NCBI RefSeq assembly: GCF_015905305.1
Contig: NZ_JADZLQ010000001.1
Span: forward strand, 1,016,599-1,080,598
Source of the DNA: Pinirhizobacter soli
Lineage (GTDB): Bacteria; Pseudomonadota; Gammaproteobacteria; Xanthomonadales; Rhodanobacteraceae
DNA length: 64,000 bases
Direction of reading: 5' to 3'
In this document: positions 37,248-48,300 of the stretch, piece after piece
Layout: each line of letters begins with the position of its first letter
Position numbering within the stretch: position 1 is the first letter of the stretch
The notes under the pieces: model-generated
Seen by the model: only the letters and a program-made list of their open reading frames with translations
Told to the model about the DNA's origin: nothing
Database searches by the model: none
Translations under genes and position numbers: made by a program

Positions 37248-38588
37248 ATGAGTCCATTCTTCGGTTCGATATTCTGGTTGGCTGTCACGCTCGGCGTGCT
37301 GGTGACCTTCCACGAGTTCGGCCATTACTGGGTCGCCCGCCGCTGTGGCGTGCGCGTATTGCGCTTCTCCGTCGGTTTCGGCCGGGCCATATGGCGCCGG
37401 GTGGGTCGCGACGGCACCGAATACCAGATTGCCGCCATTCCACTGGGTGGCTACGTGAAAATGCTCGACGCCCGCGAGGGAGACGTCGACCCGGCCGATC
37501 ACGGCCATGAATTCACCGCCAAGCCCGTCTGGCAACGCATCGCCATCGTGGTGGCAGGTCCCGCCTTCAACCTGCTGTTCACCATCGTCGCACTGTGGGC
37601 CATGTTCATCATCGGCCGCCCGGACATGGCGCCGCTGGTCAGCCCTGATCCCGCCGGCATCGCGGCCCAAGCGGGCCTTCGCGAAGGCGACCGGCTGATC
37701 TCGGTCAATGGCAACGAGGTCACCACCTGGAGCACCGCCCTGGAGGCCCTCTCCAACGGCCTGCTCAACCACGAAGCGCTACCCGTGCATGTTCGTGGCC
37801 AGGATGGCAGCGAGCGCAACGTGGTGCTGCCCCTGCAGACCCTGGACAACAGCCAGGACATCGGCAAGGGGTTCGACGCCCTGGGGCTGGATGCCTTCCG
37901 CCCGGCGATCGTCGATACCGTACGCCCCGGCGACCCGGCAGCACTTGCCGGCGTCAAGGCCGGCGACCTGATCACCTCGGTCAATGGCCAGGCCGTGGGC
38001 AATTTCACCGACTTCATGAAACTGCTGCCCAAGGCGGCGGAAAAGAACCCAAGCGTGCAGCTGGGCGTGCACCGCGGCAGCCAGGACCTCACCCTTGCCG
38101 TCACCGCCCGCCGCTCCACCGAAGACGGCACCACCCGCTGGATCGTCGGCGTGATGGGCCGCGCCGGCGAGGAAGCCACCGAGCGCTATGCGCTGGTGCC
38201 GGCGCTCGGCCAGGCGCTGAAAGCCACCTGGACCAGCACCCAGACCACCTTCAACCTGATCGGCAAGATGGTCTCGGGCCAGGCCTCCACCAAGAACCTT
38301 TCAGGCGTCGTCGGCATCGCCGAGGCAGCCAACGATTCGGCCGGCCGGGGCGTGGCCTGGTTCCTCAATTTCCTGGCCATGGTGTCCTTGAGCCTTGCCA
38401 TTCTCAACATGCTGCCGATCCCGGTCTTGGACGGCGGACACCTGCTGTATTACCTTATTGAGTTGGTCAAGGGCAGCCCGGTCAGCGAACGAACGATGAT
38501 TGCCGGCCAGTACGTTGGCCTGGCCTTGCTGTTCACGCTGATGGGCCTGGCCTTCTTCAACGACATTCACCGTCACTTCGTATCGTGA
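37248..38588 (+). CDS. rseP: Site-2 intramembrane protease RseP
   Basis: 446-residue zinc metalloprotease that completes RseA cleavage and clears signal peptide remnants. HEFGH at 22-26 in the first transmembrane helix, two tandem PDZ domains (about 115-290), and the third zinc ligand in NMLPIPVLDGGHLLYY (Asp395). ATG follows 32 bp after dxr. Immediately upstream of bamA as in E. coli. Confidence 0.97.
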   Translation: MSPFFGSIFWLAVTLGVLVTFHEFGHYWVARRCGVRVLRFSVGFGRAIWRRVGRDGTEYQIAAIPLGGYVKMLDAREGDVDPADHGHEFTAKPVWQRIAIVVAGPAFNLLFTIVALWAMFIIGRPDMAPLVSPDPAGIAAQAGLREGDRLISVNGNEVTTWSTALEALSNGLLNHEALPVHVRGQDGSERNVVLPLQTLDNSQDIGKGFDALGLDAFRPAIVDTVRPGDPAALAGVKAGDLITSVNGQAVGNFTDFMKLLPKAAEKNPSVQLGVHRGSQDLTLAVTARRSTEDGTTRWIVGVMGRAGEEATERYALVPALGQALKATWTSTQTTFNLIGKMVSGQASTKNLSGVVGIAEAANDSAGRGVAWFLNFLAMVSLSLAILNMLPIPVLDGGHLLYYLIELVKGSPVSERTMIAGQYVGLALLFTLMGLAFFNDIHRHFVS

Positions 38589-38732
38589 CCGTGACTTCGG
38601 GGCCCGGCGCCAGCGCCATCGGTTTTGCGGCTTTACCATCCTCTTGCGTTGCCGGCCCCGTGCCTGCCACGCGCGAATATCCAGCGCCCGGTTTCGTCGC
38701 CGGTCGCCACGATTAACCTTACGGAATCGACG

Positions 38733-41126
38733 ATGAAGCGTATCGCCGCCCTGATCTTGCTCGCCTCCCTCTCTGCGCAGGCCCTTGCCTTTGAACCGTT
38801 CGTCGTTTCCGATATCCGCATCGATGGCCTGACCCGCATCGCACAGGGTACGGTGCTGAGCTACCTGCCGATCGAGAAGGGGGACACCCTCACCGACGAT
38901 CGCGCCCAGGCCGCCATCCGCGCCCTCTACCAGACAAAATTCTTCTCTGACGTAGAAGTTGATCGCCAGGGCAGCATCATGGTGATCAAGGTCATCGAGC
39001 GTCCGGCCATCGCCAAGCTCACGCTGCGCGGCAACAAGGACATCAAGGAAGATGATCTGCGCAAGGGCCTGAAGGAAATCGGCCTGTCGGAAGGTGAAAC
39101 CTTCGACCGCCTGTCGCTCGACCGCGTGCAGCAGGAACTGATCCGCCAGTACTACAACCGCGGCAAGTACAACGTATCGGTCGATCCGCACGTCACGCGC
39201 CTGGATCGCAACCGCGTGGCCATCGATATCGAGATCCGCGAGGGCAAGGCCGCCAAGATCCGGGAAATCAACGTCGTCGGCAACAAGGCCTTCACCGACA
39301 AGGATATCCGCAGCGGCTTCGAGCAGAACACCTCGAACTGGTTGTCGTGGTATTCCAAGGACGACCAGTATTCCCGCGAGAAGCTCTCCGGCGACCTGGA
39401 AAAACTCGGCTCCTACTACATGGACCGCGGCTACGCCGACTTCGGCATCGACTCCACCCAGGTCACCATCGCCCCCGACAAGCGCGAGATGTACATCAGC
39501 GCCTCGGTGAAGGAAGGCGAGATCTACACCGTGTCGGACGTGAAGCTGCTGGGCGAGCTCATCCTTCCTGAGGACATGCTGCGCAAGCTGGTCTTCATCC
39601 ACAAGGGCGAGATCTTCAACCGCAAGGCCATCGAAGCCAGCTCCGATGCGATCAAGGGCATCCTGGCCAACCTTGGCTACGCCTTCGCCAAGGTCACCCC
39701 GATCCCGAAGCTCGACCGCGACAACCGCACGGTCGACCTCACGCTCTTCATCGAGCCTGGCAAGCGTGTCTATGTGCGCCGCGTGGTCTTCCAGGGCAAC
39801 ACCCGCACCGAAGACGACGTCATGCGCCGCGAGCTGCGCCAGCTCGAAGGCACCTGGTATTCGCAGGCAGCCCTCGACCGCTCCAAGACGCGCCTTGACC
39901 GCCTGGGCTACTTCAAGACGGTGAAGATAGACAAGGCACTGGTGCCGGGCACCGACGACCAGGTGGACGTCACGGTGAAGGTGGAAGAACAGTCCGCCGG
40001 CAGCCTGATGTTCGGCGTGGGTTACTCGCAGTACTCAGGCATCATCCTGTCGGCCTCCGTGTCGCAGAACAACTTCCTGGGCACGGGCGACCGCTTCTCC
40101 GTCGGCGCTGAAACCTCCGACTACTACAAGCGCGTCAACGCCTCGTACGTGAACCCGTACCTCACCGACTCGGGCATCGCGCTGGGCTACAACGCCACCT
40201 ACTCGAAGCTGGATTACGGCGACACCGACTTCGCCAACTACACCTACAGCACCACGGCGTTCTCGGCCTATCTGAACATCCCGGTCACCGACTTCGACTC
40301 GGTCACCGCCGGCCTTGGCATCTCCAGCAACAAGATCAACACCTCGCCGGGCTTCACCCCGCAGGAACTGATCAACTACCAGAACACGGTGGGCAACCAG
40401 ACCATCCATTCGTGGACGGCGAATCTGGGCTGGTCGCACGACACCCGCAACGGCTACTGGGCGCCCACGCGCGGTGGCGTGATGAGCATCTCGAGCGAAA
40501 TCGCCCTGCCCGGTTCCACCGTCAGCTACTACACGATCAACACCGATCTGGGCCATTACTGGCCGGTCGGCCGCGGCTTCGTGCTGTACCTCGACGGCAA
40601 GCTCGGCTACGGCAATACCTACGGCAAGGATAAGGACCTCGCCTTCCCGTTCTGGAACAACTTCTTCTCCGGCGGCGTTCGCGACGTGCGCGGCTTCCAG
40701 GACAACACGCTCGGTCCGAAGCTGTGCTCGGGCGTAATGCAGGATCCGAGGTTCCCGAACGATCCGACCAAGCAGGTCAGCGTGCCGCCCGATAAGAAGG
40801 GCCAGTGTACCGACAGCTACTACAACTACGCCCAGCCGATCGGTGGCGCGTTCAAGGTGCTCGGTACCGCACAGGTGTTCCTGCCGCTACCGTTCCTGAA
40901 GGACGTGAACACCGCGCGCGTGTCCTGGTTCATGGACGTGGGTAACGTGTACTCCGACTTCGGCGCCTTCAAGGCGAAGGACCTGCGCGCTTCCACCGGC
41001 CTGTCGTTGCAGTGGCAGGCCCCGATCGGACCGCTGATCATCAACTTCGCCATCCCGTTCCGCGACCAGGACGAAGACAAGCACTACGAAGAGCGCATCC
41101 AGTTCACCTTCGGTAGCCAGTTCTAA
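38733..41126 (+). CDS. bamA: Outer membrane protein assembly factor BamA
   Basis: 797-residue Omp85 protein, core of the BAM complex. Signal peptide MKRIAALILLASLSAQALA cleaved before FEPF; five POTRA domains to about residue 420; then the 16-stranded barrel with the VRGF motif (about residue 655) and C-terminal beta-signal ending FTFGSQF. ATG at 38733 is set by the signal peptide. It is directly followed by an intrinsic terminator rather than by skp. Confidence 0.97.
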   Translation: MKRIAALILLASLSAQALAFEPFVVSDIRIDGLTRIAQGTVLSYLPIEKGDTLTDDRAQAAIRALYQTKFFSDVEVDRQGSIMVIKVIERPAIAKLTLRGNKDIKEDDLRKGLKEIGLSEGETFDRLSLDRVQQELIRQYYNRGKYNVSVDPHVTRLDRNRVAIDIEIREGKAAKIREINVVGNKAFTDKDIRSGFEQNTSNWLSWYSKDDQYSREKLSGDLEKLGSYYMDRGYADFGIDSTQVTIAPDKREMYISASVKEGEIYTVSDVKLLGELILPEDMLRKLVFIHKGEIFNRKAIEASSDAIKGILANLGYAFAKVTPIPKLDRDNRTVDLTLFIEPGKRVYVRRVVFQGNTRTEDDVMRRELRQLEGTWYSQAALDRSKTRLDRLGYFKTVKIDKALVPGTDDQVDVTVKVEEQSAGSLMFGVGYSQYSGIILSASVSQNNFLGTGDRFSVGAETSDYYKRVNASYVNPYLTDSGIALGYNATYSKLDYGDTDFANYTYSTTAFSAYLNIPVTDFDSVTAGLGISSNKINTSPGFTPQELINYQNTVGNQTIHSWTANLGWSHDTRNGYWAPTRGGVMSISSEIALPGSTVSYYTINTDLGHYWPVGRGFVLYLDGKLGYGNTYGKDKDLAFPFWNNFFSGGVRDVRGFQDNTLGPKLCSGVMQDPRFPNDPTKQVSVPPDKKGQCTDSYYNYAQPIGGAFKVLGTAQVFLPLPFLKDVNTARVSWFMDVGNVYSDFGAFKAKDLRASTGLSLQWQAPIGPLIINFAIPFRDQDEDKHYEERIQFTFGSQF

Positions 41127-41160
41127 ACCAGCGCTATCGCGCCGACGTACTATCATCGCG

Positions 41161-41201
41161 GGGTGGCATGGGCGCGAAACCCATGCCACCCTTTCTTTTT
41201 T
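41161..41201 (+). terminator. Strong intrinsic terminator between bamA and lpxD
   Basis: GGGTGGCATGGG (41161-41172), 7-nt loop, CCCATGCCACCC (41180-41191): a perfect 12-bp stem followed by TTTCTTTTTT (41192-41201). It begins 34 nt after the bamA stop and ends 20 nt before the lpxD ATG. Confidence 0.93.
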
Positions 41202-41221
41202 CTCCAAGCCGGGAACGGACC

Positions 41222-42253
41222 ATGAGCGGACCCAGGCCCTATTCGCTGGCCGAGCTTGCACGGATGTTCGAACTGGAAGCCCGGGGCGACGGCGACACGC
41301 AGGTGGACGGCGTGGGCACGCTGGCCGCGGCCACCCCCCGCCAGCTCACCTTTCTCTCCAACCCGAAATACACCTCGCAGCTGGCGGTGAGCCAGGCCGG
41401 CATCGTGGTGCTGCGCGCCGAGGATGCCGGCGCCCGCCAGGGCGCCAGCCTGATCGCCCGCGACCCTTATGTGGCTTACGCCAAGATCGCGGCCTTGTTC
41501 GAACGCCTGCCGGCCTACCCGCCGGGCATCCACCCCAGTGCGGTGGTATCGCCCTCCGCGCGCGTGGCCGCCAGCGCCAGCATCGGCCCCTGCTGCGTGG
41601 TCGAAGACAACGCGGTGATCGAGGACGGCGCGATGCTGGGCCCCCATTGCATGGTGGGCGCAGGCTGCGTTGTCGGCGCGCAAAGCCGGCTGGTGGCCCG
41701 CGTTACCCTGGTCACCAGCGTGACCCTGGGCAAGCGCGTGCTCATCCACCCGGGCGCGGTGATCGGCTCGGACGGATTCGGCCTGGCCTTCGACCGCGAC
41801 CACTGGATCAAGCTGCCGCAGCTGGGCGGCGTGCGCATCGGCGACGACTGCGAGATCGGCGCCAACACCACCATCGACCGCGGCGCGCTGGATGACACCG
41901 TGCTCGAGGAAGACGTGCGCCTGGACAACCAGATCCAGATCGCCCACAACGTGTATGTGGGTGCGCACACGGCGATGGCCGGCTGCGCGGCGGTGGCCGG
42001 CAGTGCGAAAATCGGCCGTTACTGCATGGTAGGCGGCAATGCCGGCATCCTGGGGCACCTTGAGGTAGCCGACCGCGTTACCATTACCGCCAAGAGCCTG
42101 GTGACCAGTTCGATTTCCGAGCCTGGTGAATATTCTTCGGGTACCCCGTTGCAGGAAAACCGCCAGTGGCGGCGCAACGCGGCCCGCTTCAAGCACCTGG
42201 ACGAGTACGCGCGTCGCGTGGCGGCGCTGGAAAAGGATAAGAAACATGAATGA
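41222..42253 (+). CDS. lpxD: UDP-3-O-acylglucosamine N-acyltransferase
   Basis: 343 residues; third step of lipid A synthesis, adding the N-linked hydroxyacyl chain from ACP. N-terminal uridine-binding domain (to about 100), left-handed beta-helix with hexapeptide repeats ([19 protein letters not shown] onwards), C-terminal helix. [11 protein letters not shown] includes the catalytic His. GGAACGGACC precedes the ATG. Overlaps fabZ by 8 bp. Confidence 0.96.
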   Translation: MSGPRPYSLAELARMFELEARGDGDTQVDGVGTLAAATPRQLTFLSNPKYTSQLAVSQAGIVVLRAEDAGARQGASLIARDPYVAYAKIAALFERLPAYPPGIHPSAVVSPSARVAASASIGPCCVVEDNAVIEDGAMLGPHCMVGAGCVVGAQSRLVARVTLVTSVTLGKRVLIHPGAVIGSDGFGLAFDRDHWIKLPQLGGVRIGDDCEIGANTTIDRGALDDTVLEEDVRLDNQIQIAHNVYVGAHTAMAGCAAVAGSAKIGRYCMVGGNAGILGHLEVADRVTITAKSLVTSSISEPGEYSSGTPLQENRQWRRNAARFKHLDEYARRVAALEKDKKHE

Positions 42254-42716
42254 GCAGGGCCCGGGCGTGACACTACCCGTCGACATCGAACACATCCAGC
42301 GCTTGCTGCCGCATCGCTATCCGTTCCTTTTGGTCGACCGCGTACTGGAATTCACTGCCGGCGAAACCATCGTGGCGATCAAGAACGTCACCAGCAACGA
42401 GCCGTTCTTCCAGGGGCACTTCCCCGGCCACCCGGTGATGCCCGGCGTGCTGATCATCGAAGCGCTGGCGCAGGCTTCGGGCCTCCTGATCCAGCTGACC
42501 GCCGCGGCGGGCAGCTGCCTGGAAAACCCGCTCTTCTACCTGGTGAAGGTGGACAAGGCCCGCTTCAACGCGCCGGTGGTACCGGGCGACCAGCTGCGCA
42601 TGGAAGTTCGCCTGAAGCGGATGATCCGCGGCATGGGTATTTTCGAGGCCCGCGCGCTGGTCGATGGCCAGGAAGTGGCCAGTTGCGAGCTGATGAGCGC
42701 GCGTCGCGCAGACTGA
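42246..42716 (+). CDS. fabZ: 3-hydroxyacyl-ACP dehydratase FabZ
   Basis: 156-residue hotdog-fold dehydratase in fatty acid elongation. Catalytic residues in [14 protein letters not shown] (His) and [20 protein letters not shown] (Glu). The ATG lies inside the lpxD 3' end. It competes with LpxA for hydroxymyristoyl-ACP, so the lpxD-fabZ-lpxA linkage helps balance lipid A and phospholipid flux. Confidence 0.97.
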   Translation: MNEQGPGVTLPVDIEHIQRLLPHRYPFLLVDRVLEFTAGETIVAIKNVTSNEPFFQGHFPGHPVMPGVLIIEALAQASGLLIQLTAAAGSCLENPLFYLVKVDKARFNAPVVPGDQLRMEVRLKRMIRGMGIFEARALVDGQEVASCELMSARRAD

Positions 42717-42735
42717 CGAAGGAACGGCACCAGCC

Positions 42736-43509
42736 ATGATCCATCCGACCGCGCAAATCGACCCCTCCGCCCGCATCGGTGCGAACGTCACCATCGGTGC
42801 CTACACCATCGTCGGCGCCGACGTGTCCATCGGTGACGGCACCGTCGTCGGCCCGCACGTGGTGATCGAAGGCCCCACCCGCATCGGCCAGGACAACCGC
42901 ATCTCGCAGTTCGCCTCCATTGGCGGGCCGCCGCAGGACAAGAAATTCTCCGGCGAGCGTACCGAGCTTGAGATCGGCGATCGCAACCTCATCCGCGAAT
43001 TCGTCACCATCAACCGCGGTACCGGTGAGGGCGGCAGCCTCACCCGCATAGGCAACGACAACTGGCTGCTGGCCTATGTCCACATCGCCCACGACTGCAT
43101 CGTGGGCGACCACGTGGTGTTCTCCAACTACTCGGCGCTGGCCGGGCATGCGGAGATCGGCGACTGGACGATCCTCTCCGGATATTCAGGCGTGCACCAG
43201 TTCTGCAAGGTGGGCGTGCATGCTTTCATCGGCATGGGCTGCCTGGTGGGCTCGGATGTCCCACCCTTCGTGATGATGGCCAACGAAGCCCGCGGCCGCC
43301 CCCGCGGCATCAACAGCGAGGGCCTGAAGCGCCGCGGCTTCGACGCCGCCCGCATCGGGGCCATCAAGCGCGCCTATCGCACCCTGTTCATGGCCGGATT
43401 GCCGCTGGCCGAAGCCCGCGAGCAACTGGAAGTCCAGGCACAGGACAGCGAGGACGTGCGCGAAATGCTTGCCTTCCTCGACCGTAGCGAGCGTTCGCTC
43501 GCGCGGTAA
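42736..43509 (+). CDS. lpxA: UDP-N-acetylglucosamine acyltransferase
   Basis: 257-residue trimeric left-handed beta-helix enzyme for the first lipid A step. Hexapeptide repeats begin at [18 protein letters not shown]; catalytic His is in [14 protein letters not shown] (near 118-121); GFHQFC-like [16 protein letters not shown] follows. AAGGAA before the ATG; 19 bp after fabZ. Confidence 0.97.
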   Translation: MIHPTAQIDPSARIGANVTIGAYTIVGADVSIGDGTVVGPHVVIEGPTRIGQDNRISQFASIGGPPQDKKFSGERTELEIGDRNLIREFVTINRGTGEGGSLTRIGNDNWLLAYVHIAHDCIVGDHVVFSNYSALAGHAEIGDWTILSGYSGVHQFCKVGVHAFIGMGCLVGSDVPPFVMMANEARGRPRGINSEGLKRRGFDAARIGAIKRAYRTLFMAGLPLAEAREQLEVQAQDSEDVREMLAFLDRSERSLAR

Positions 43510-43513
43510 GGAC

Positions 43514-44725
43514 ATGGCGACCACCCGCACAACGGGCTCGCCCGTCATCGCCATCCTGGCGGGAGAGGAATCCGGCGACCAACTCGGTGGCGACCTGATC
43601 GCAGCATTGCGCCGCCGCTTCCCCGACGCCCGCTTCGTCGGCATCGGCGGTTCGCGCATGCAGGCCCAGGGGCTCGATTCCTGGTTCGACATGCGCGAAC
43701 TCTCCCTGTTCGGCTTTGCCGAAGTGATCAAACACCTGCCGCGCCTCTTAAAGCTGCGCCGCGCGCTGGTAAGGCGGCTGATCGCGCTCCGGCCCGACGT
43801 GGTGGTCGGCATCGATGCACCGGATTTCAACCTCGGGGTGGAAGAGCGCGTCCGCCGCGCCGGGCTGCGCACCGTGCACTATGTCAGTCCGTCGGTGTGG
43901 GCGTGGCGTGAGAAACGCGCCGAGAAGATCGGCCGCGCTGCCGACCGCGTGCTGTGCCTGTTTCCCATGGAGCCGCCGATCTACGCCCGGCACAAGGTGG
44001 ATGCCCGCTTCGTAGGCCACCCCCTGGCCGACCGTTTCCCCCTGGTGGCCGACCGCATTGCCGCCCGCGTGCGCCTGGGCCTGCCCCAGGATGCCCCCGT
44101 GCTCGCCGTGCTGCCGGGCAGCCGCCGCAGTGAACTGGAGCGCCTGGGCCCAGGTTTCCTTGAAGCCGCGCGCAAGGTCGCCGAGGCCATTCCCGCCTTG
44201 CGCGCGGTGGTTCCCGCGGCCAACGCCACTGCCATGACCACCATTGAGCAGATGATCGCCCGCGCACCGTTTCCAGGCGTGCCGCCGCTGGTCCTTCAGA
44301 ACCATGCCCACGACAGCATGCTGGCCGCGGACGTCGTACTGCTGGCCTCAGGGACCGCCACGCTCGAAGCCATGCTGGCCAAGCGACCGATGGTGGTGGG
44401 CTACAAGGTGTCGCCGGTCAGCTACCGCATCGCGCGTTTGATGAACATGTTGAAGACCGACGTCTACGCCCTGCCGAACATCCTGGCGCGCGCCTGCGGC
44501 CTGGGCCGCGAACGCCTGGTGCCCGAATTGATGCAGGACGATTTCACCACGGAAAAACTCACCGCCGCGACGCTCGAACTGCTGCGCGATCCCGAGCGCC
44601 GCGGCAATATCGTGGCCGCCTTCGAATACCTGCACAATGCACTGCGCGGCAGCCTGGAAGGCGATGCCGCCGACCATGCCGCCGAAGCCATCGCCGAGAT
44701 CATCACACCCCATGCCACGCCGTAG
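43514..44725 (+). CDS. lpxB: Lipid-A-disaccharide synthase
   Basis: 403-residue GT-B glycosyltransferase (GT19) joining UDP-diacyl-GlcN and lipid [15 protein letters not shown] near 15-28, [13 protein letters not shown], and [14 protein letters not shown] near 200 are family motifs. ATG at 43514 starts 4 bp after lpxA; a longer upstream start overlapping lpxA is rejected. Overlaps rnhB by 14 bp. Confidence 0.96.
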   Translation: MATTRTTGSPVIAILAGEESGDQLGGDLIAALRRRFPDARFVGIGGSRMQAQGLDSWFDMRELSLFGFAEVIKHLPRLLKLRRALVRRLIALRPDVVVGIDAPDFNLGVEERVRRAGLRTVHYVSPSVWAWREKRAEKIGRAADRVLCLFPMEPPIYARHKVDARFVGHPLADRFPLVADRIAARVRLGLPQDAPVLAVLPGSRRSELERLGPGFLEAARKVAEAIPALRAVVPAANATAMTTIEQMIARAPFPGVPPLVLQNHAHDSMLAADVVLLASGTATLEAMLAKRPMVVGYKVSPVSYRIARLMNMLKTDVYALPNILARACGLGRERLVPELMQDDFTTEKLTAATLELLRDPERRGNIVAAFEYLHNALRGSLEGDAADHAAEAIAEIITPHATP

Positions 44726-45347
44726 GATTGCCAGCCGCGAACTCGACCCGGGGACGATCTTCGCCGGTGTCGACGAGGCTGGCCGCGGTCCGCTGGCGGG
44801 CCCCGTGGTGGTGGCCGCCGTAATCCTGGATGCCACGCATGCGATTCGCGGCCTGGATGATTCCAAGCAGCTCACCGAGGAACGCCGCGAAGTGCTCTAC
44901 GCGCGCATCATCGAACGCGCGGTGGCATGGTCGGTGGTGTTCGTCGAGCGCGAGGAAATCGACCGGGTGAACATCTTCCAGGCCACCATGCTCGGCATGA
45001 CCCGTGCGCTGATGCAGCTGGCCGTGCCCCCCCAGTTCGCCCTGGTCGACGGCAATCGCCTGCCGCGCACGCTGCCGTGCCCGGCACGCGCGGTGGTTGG
45101 CGGCGATGCCCTGGAGCCGGCCATCAGTGCGGCCTCGATCCTGGCCAAGGTCAGCCGCGACCGCCACATGCACGCGCTGGAACTGGTATATCCCGGCTAC
45201 GGCTTCGCCCGGCACAAGGGCTACGCCGTGCCCGAACACGTCGAAGCGCTGGGACGGCTTGGCCCCTGCCACGAACACCGCCGCAGTTTCGCGCCAGTGC
45301 GTAGCCTGCTTGCACTCGAAGCCATGCAACTGGCGATGGAAGTCTGA
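44712..45347 (+). CDS. rnhB: Ribonuclease HII
   Basis: 211-residue enzyme removing misincorporated ribonucleotides and RNA primers. [19 protein letters not shown] (Asp and Glu catalytic) near 19-37, LDDSKQL, and ALVDGNRLP. Start ATG at 44712 lies within lpxB. Followed after 8 bp by dnaE, as in E. coli. Confidence 0.96.
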   Translation: MPRRRIASRELDPGTIFAGVDEAGRGPLAGPVVVAAVILDATHAIRGLDDSKQLTEERREVLYARIIERAVAWSVVFVEREEIDRVNIFQATMLGMTRALMQLAVPPQFALVDGNRLPRTLPCPARAVVGGDALEPAISAASILAKVSRDRHMHALELVYPGYGFARHKGYAVPEHVEALGRLGPCHEHRRSFAPVRSLLALEAMQLAMEV

Positions 45348-45355
45348 TCACCGCC

Positions 45356-48300
45356 ATGTCCACGCCCTTCGCACACCTGCATCTGCACAGCGAATATTCG
45401 CTGGTCGATTCGACCATCCGCATCAAGGCATTGATCGCCGCCTGCGTACGGGCCGGCATGCCGGCTGTCGCGCTGACGGACGAAAGCAACCTGTTCGCCC
45501 TGGTGAAGTTCTACAAGGCCGCCCAGGCCGCCGGTATCAAGCCGATCGCGGGCGCCGATGTCTGGGTGGTGGGCCATGACGATCCCCGCCCCTGGCGACT
45601 CACCCTGCTTTGCCAGGACCACGCCGGGTATCTGAATCTGTCCCGGCTCGTGTCGAAGGCCTGGCGTGACGGGCAGCACGGCGGCAAGGCCTTCGTCGAG
45701 GCCGGCTGGATGACATCACCGTCCATGGCAGGCCTGATCGCCATCTGCGGCCGCGAAAGCGAGGCAGCGCGGGTGGCGCCTTCCGGTGGCGTCGAGGCCG
45801 CGGTGCTGAAGCTAACGCCGCTCGCACGCATCTTCCCCGACCGCCTGTACCTGGAGCTCACGCGCACCGGCCGGGAGGGCGAGGAACTGTGGAACAACGC
45901 AGCCCTTGCCGTGGCCGGCGCGATGGACCTGCCCGTCATCGCCAGCAACGACGTGCGCTTCATCGACCAGGACGATTTCGAATCGCACGAAGCGCGCGTG
46001 TGCATCAACCAGGGCCGCGTGCTGGCCGATCCGAAGCGCCCGCGCGATTATTCCTCCGAGCAGTACCTGAAAACACCGGCGGAAATGGCCGAGCTGTTCG
46101 CCGACGTCCCCGAGGCGCTGGAAAACACCGTCGAGCTCTCCCGCCGCTGCAACCTGGAACTGAAATTCGGCACGTACTACCTGCCGGATTTTCCCGTCCC
46201 CGCAGGACACGACCTGGCCAGCTACATCCGCGTCCGCGCCCGCGAGGGCCTGGCCGATCGCCTGGCCGCGCACCCGATGGCCCCAGGTCGCGCGCTGGAG
46301 GACTACCAAAGCCGCCTTGAGCGCGAAGTCGACGTCATCGTCAACATGGGCTTTCCCGGCTACTTCCTGATCGTGTCCGACTTCATCGGCTGGGCAAAGG
46401 AAAACGGCATTCCCGTGGGGCCGGGCCGCGGTTCGGGTGCGGGCTCGCTGGTGGCCTGGGCGCTGAACATCACCGACCTGGACCCCCTGCAGTTCGCCTT
46501 GCTGTTCGAGCGCTTCCTCAATCCCGAACGCGTATCGATGCCCGACTTCGACATCGACTTCTGCATGGACCGCCGCGACGAAGTGATCGACTACGTTGCG
46601 CGCAAGTATGGCCGTGACCATGTCAGCCAGATCATCACCTACGGCTCCATGGCCGCCAAGGCCGTGCTTCGCGACTCCGGCCGCGTGCTGGGCATGGGCT
46701 ACGGCCAGGTCGACAAACTTGCCAAGCTGATTCCCAACCGCCCGCTCGACCTCACCTTGAGCGACGCACTGGGCATATCTGAAAAGTCGAAGAAGGAAAC
46801 CGAAAGAGTCGTCAAGGATTTCTGCGACCTCTACGACCAGGACGACGAATCGCGCTCGCTGATCGACCTGGCCCTGAAGCTGGAAAGCCTTACGCGCAAT
46901 GCCGGCAAGCACGCCGGCGGCGTGGTCATCGCACCCACCGCACTGACCGACTTCGCCCCGCTTTATTGCGAGCCGGGTGGCGCAGGCGTGGTCACGCAGT
47001 TCGACAAGGATGACGTGGAAGCCGTGGGCCTGGTGAAGTTCGACTTCCTTGGCCTGCGCACGCTGACCATCATCGACTGGGCGGTGAAGGCGATCAACGT
47101 GCGCCGCGCCGAGACGGGCGAAGAAGCGCTGAACATCGCAGCGCTCCCGCTGGACGACGCCTTCACCTACGACGAAGTTTTCAAGAAAGCGCAGACGGTT
47201 GCGATCTTCCAGTTCGAATCGGCGGGCATGCAGCGCCTGCTCAAAGACGCCAAGGCCGACCGCTTCGAAGACATCATCGCGCTGGGCGCGCTGTACCGCC
47301 CGGGCCCCATGGACCTCATTCCCAGCTTTTGCGCGCGAAAGCACGGCAAGGAGGTCGTGGAATACCCCGATCCGCGCGTCGAGCCGATCCTGAAAGAGAC
47401 CTACGGCATCATGGTCTACCAGGAGCAGGTGATGCAGATGGCGCAGATCGTAGGCGGATACTCGCTCGGCGGCGCGGACCTGCTTCGCCGCGCCATGGGC
47501 AAGAAGAAACTCGAGGAAATGGCCAAGGAGCGGGCCAAATTCCGCGAAGGCGCAGCGAAGGACGGCCTGAACGGCGACAAGGCCGATGCCATCTTCGACC
47601 TGATGGAAAAATTCGCAGGCTACGGCTTCAACAAGTCGCATGCCGCCGCCTATGCGCTGGTGTCGTACCAGACGGCGTGGCTGAAGGCGCACTACCCCGC
47701 CGAGTTCATGGCGGCGACGATCTCCTCGGACATGGACAACACCGACAAGGTGGTGACCTTCCTGGACGAGACGCGCGCGATCGGCATCAACGTGCTGCCA
47801 CCGGACGTCAACAGTTCCGGCTGGATGTTCCACGCCACGGAGCCGAAGGTCGTGCGCTACGGCCTGGGAGCGATCAAGGGTGTGGGCCAGGGCGTGTGCG
47901 AGGCCATCGTCGCCGAGCGGGCCGCCGGTGGGCCGTTTACTTCGCTTGTCGACTTCTGCCAGCGCGTGGGTAGCTCCAAGCTCAACAAGCGCACCATGGA
48001 AGCCCTGGTGCAGGCCGGTGCGCTCACCGGCCTTGGCATCAACCGCGCCACCATGATGATGCACATCCCCGAGGCGATGAAGGCCGCCGACCAGGATGCG
48101 AAGAACCGCGCCGCCGGCCAGGTGGACATCTTCGGCCAGGCGGCAGGCCAACCGGTGGTGATCCAGCTGTCCGGATCCGTGCCCGAATGGCCGCTCGAAC
48201 AACTGCTGCACGGCGAGCGCGAGACGCTGGGCCATTACCTCTCCGGGCATCCCACCGATCCCTGGGCCGACACCCTGGCCCAGCTCGCCAGCTGCCCGAT

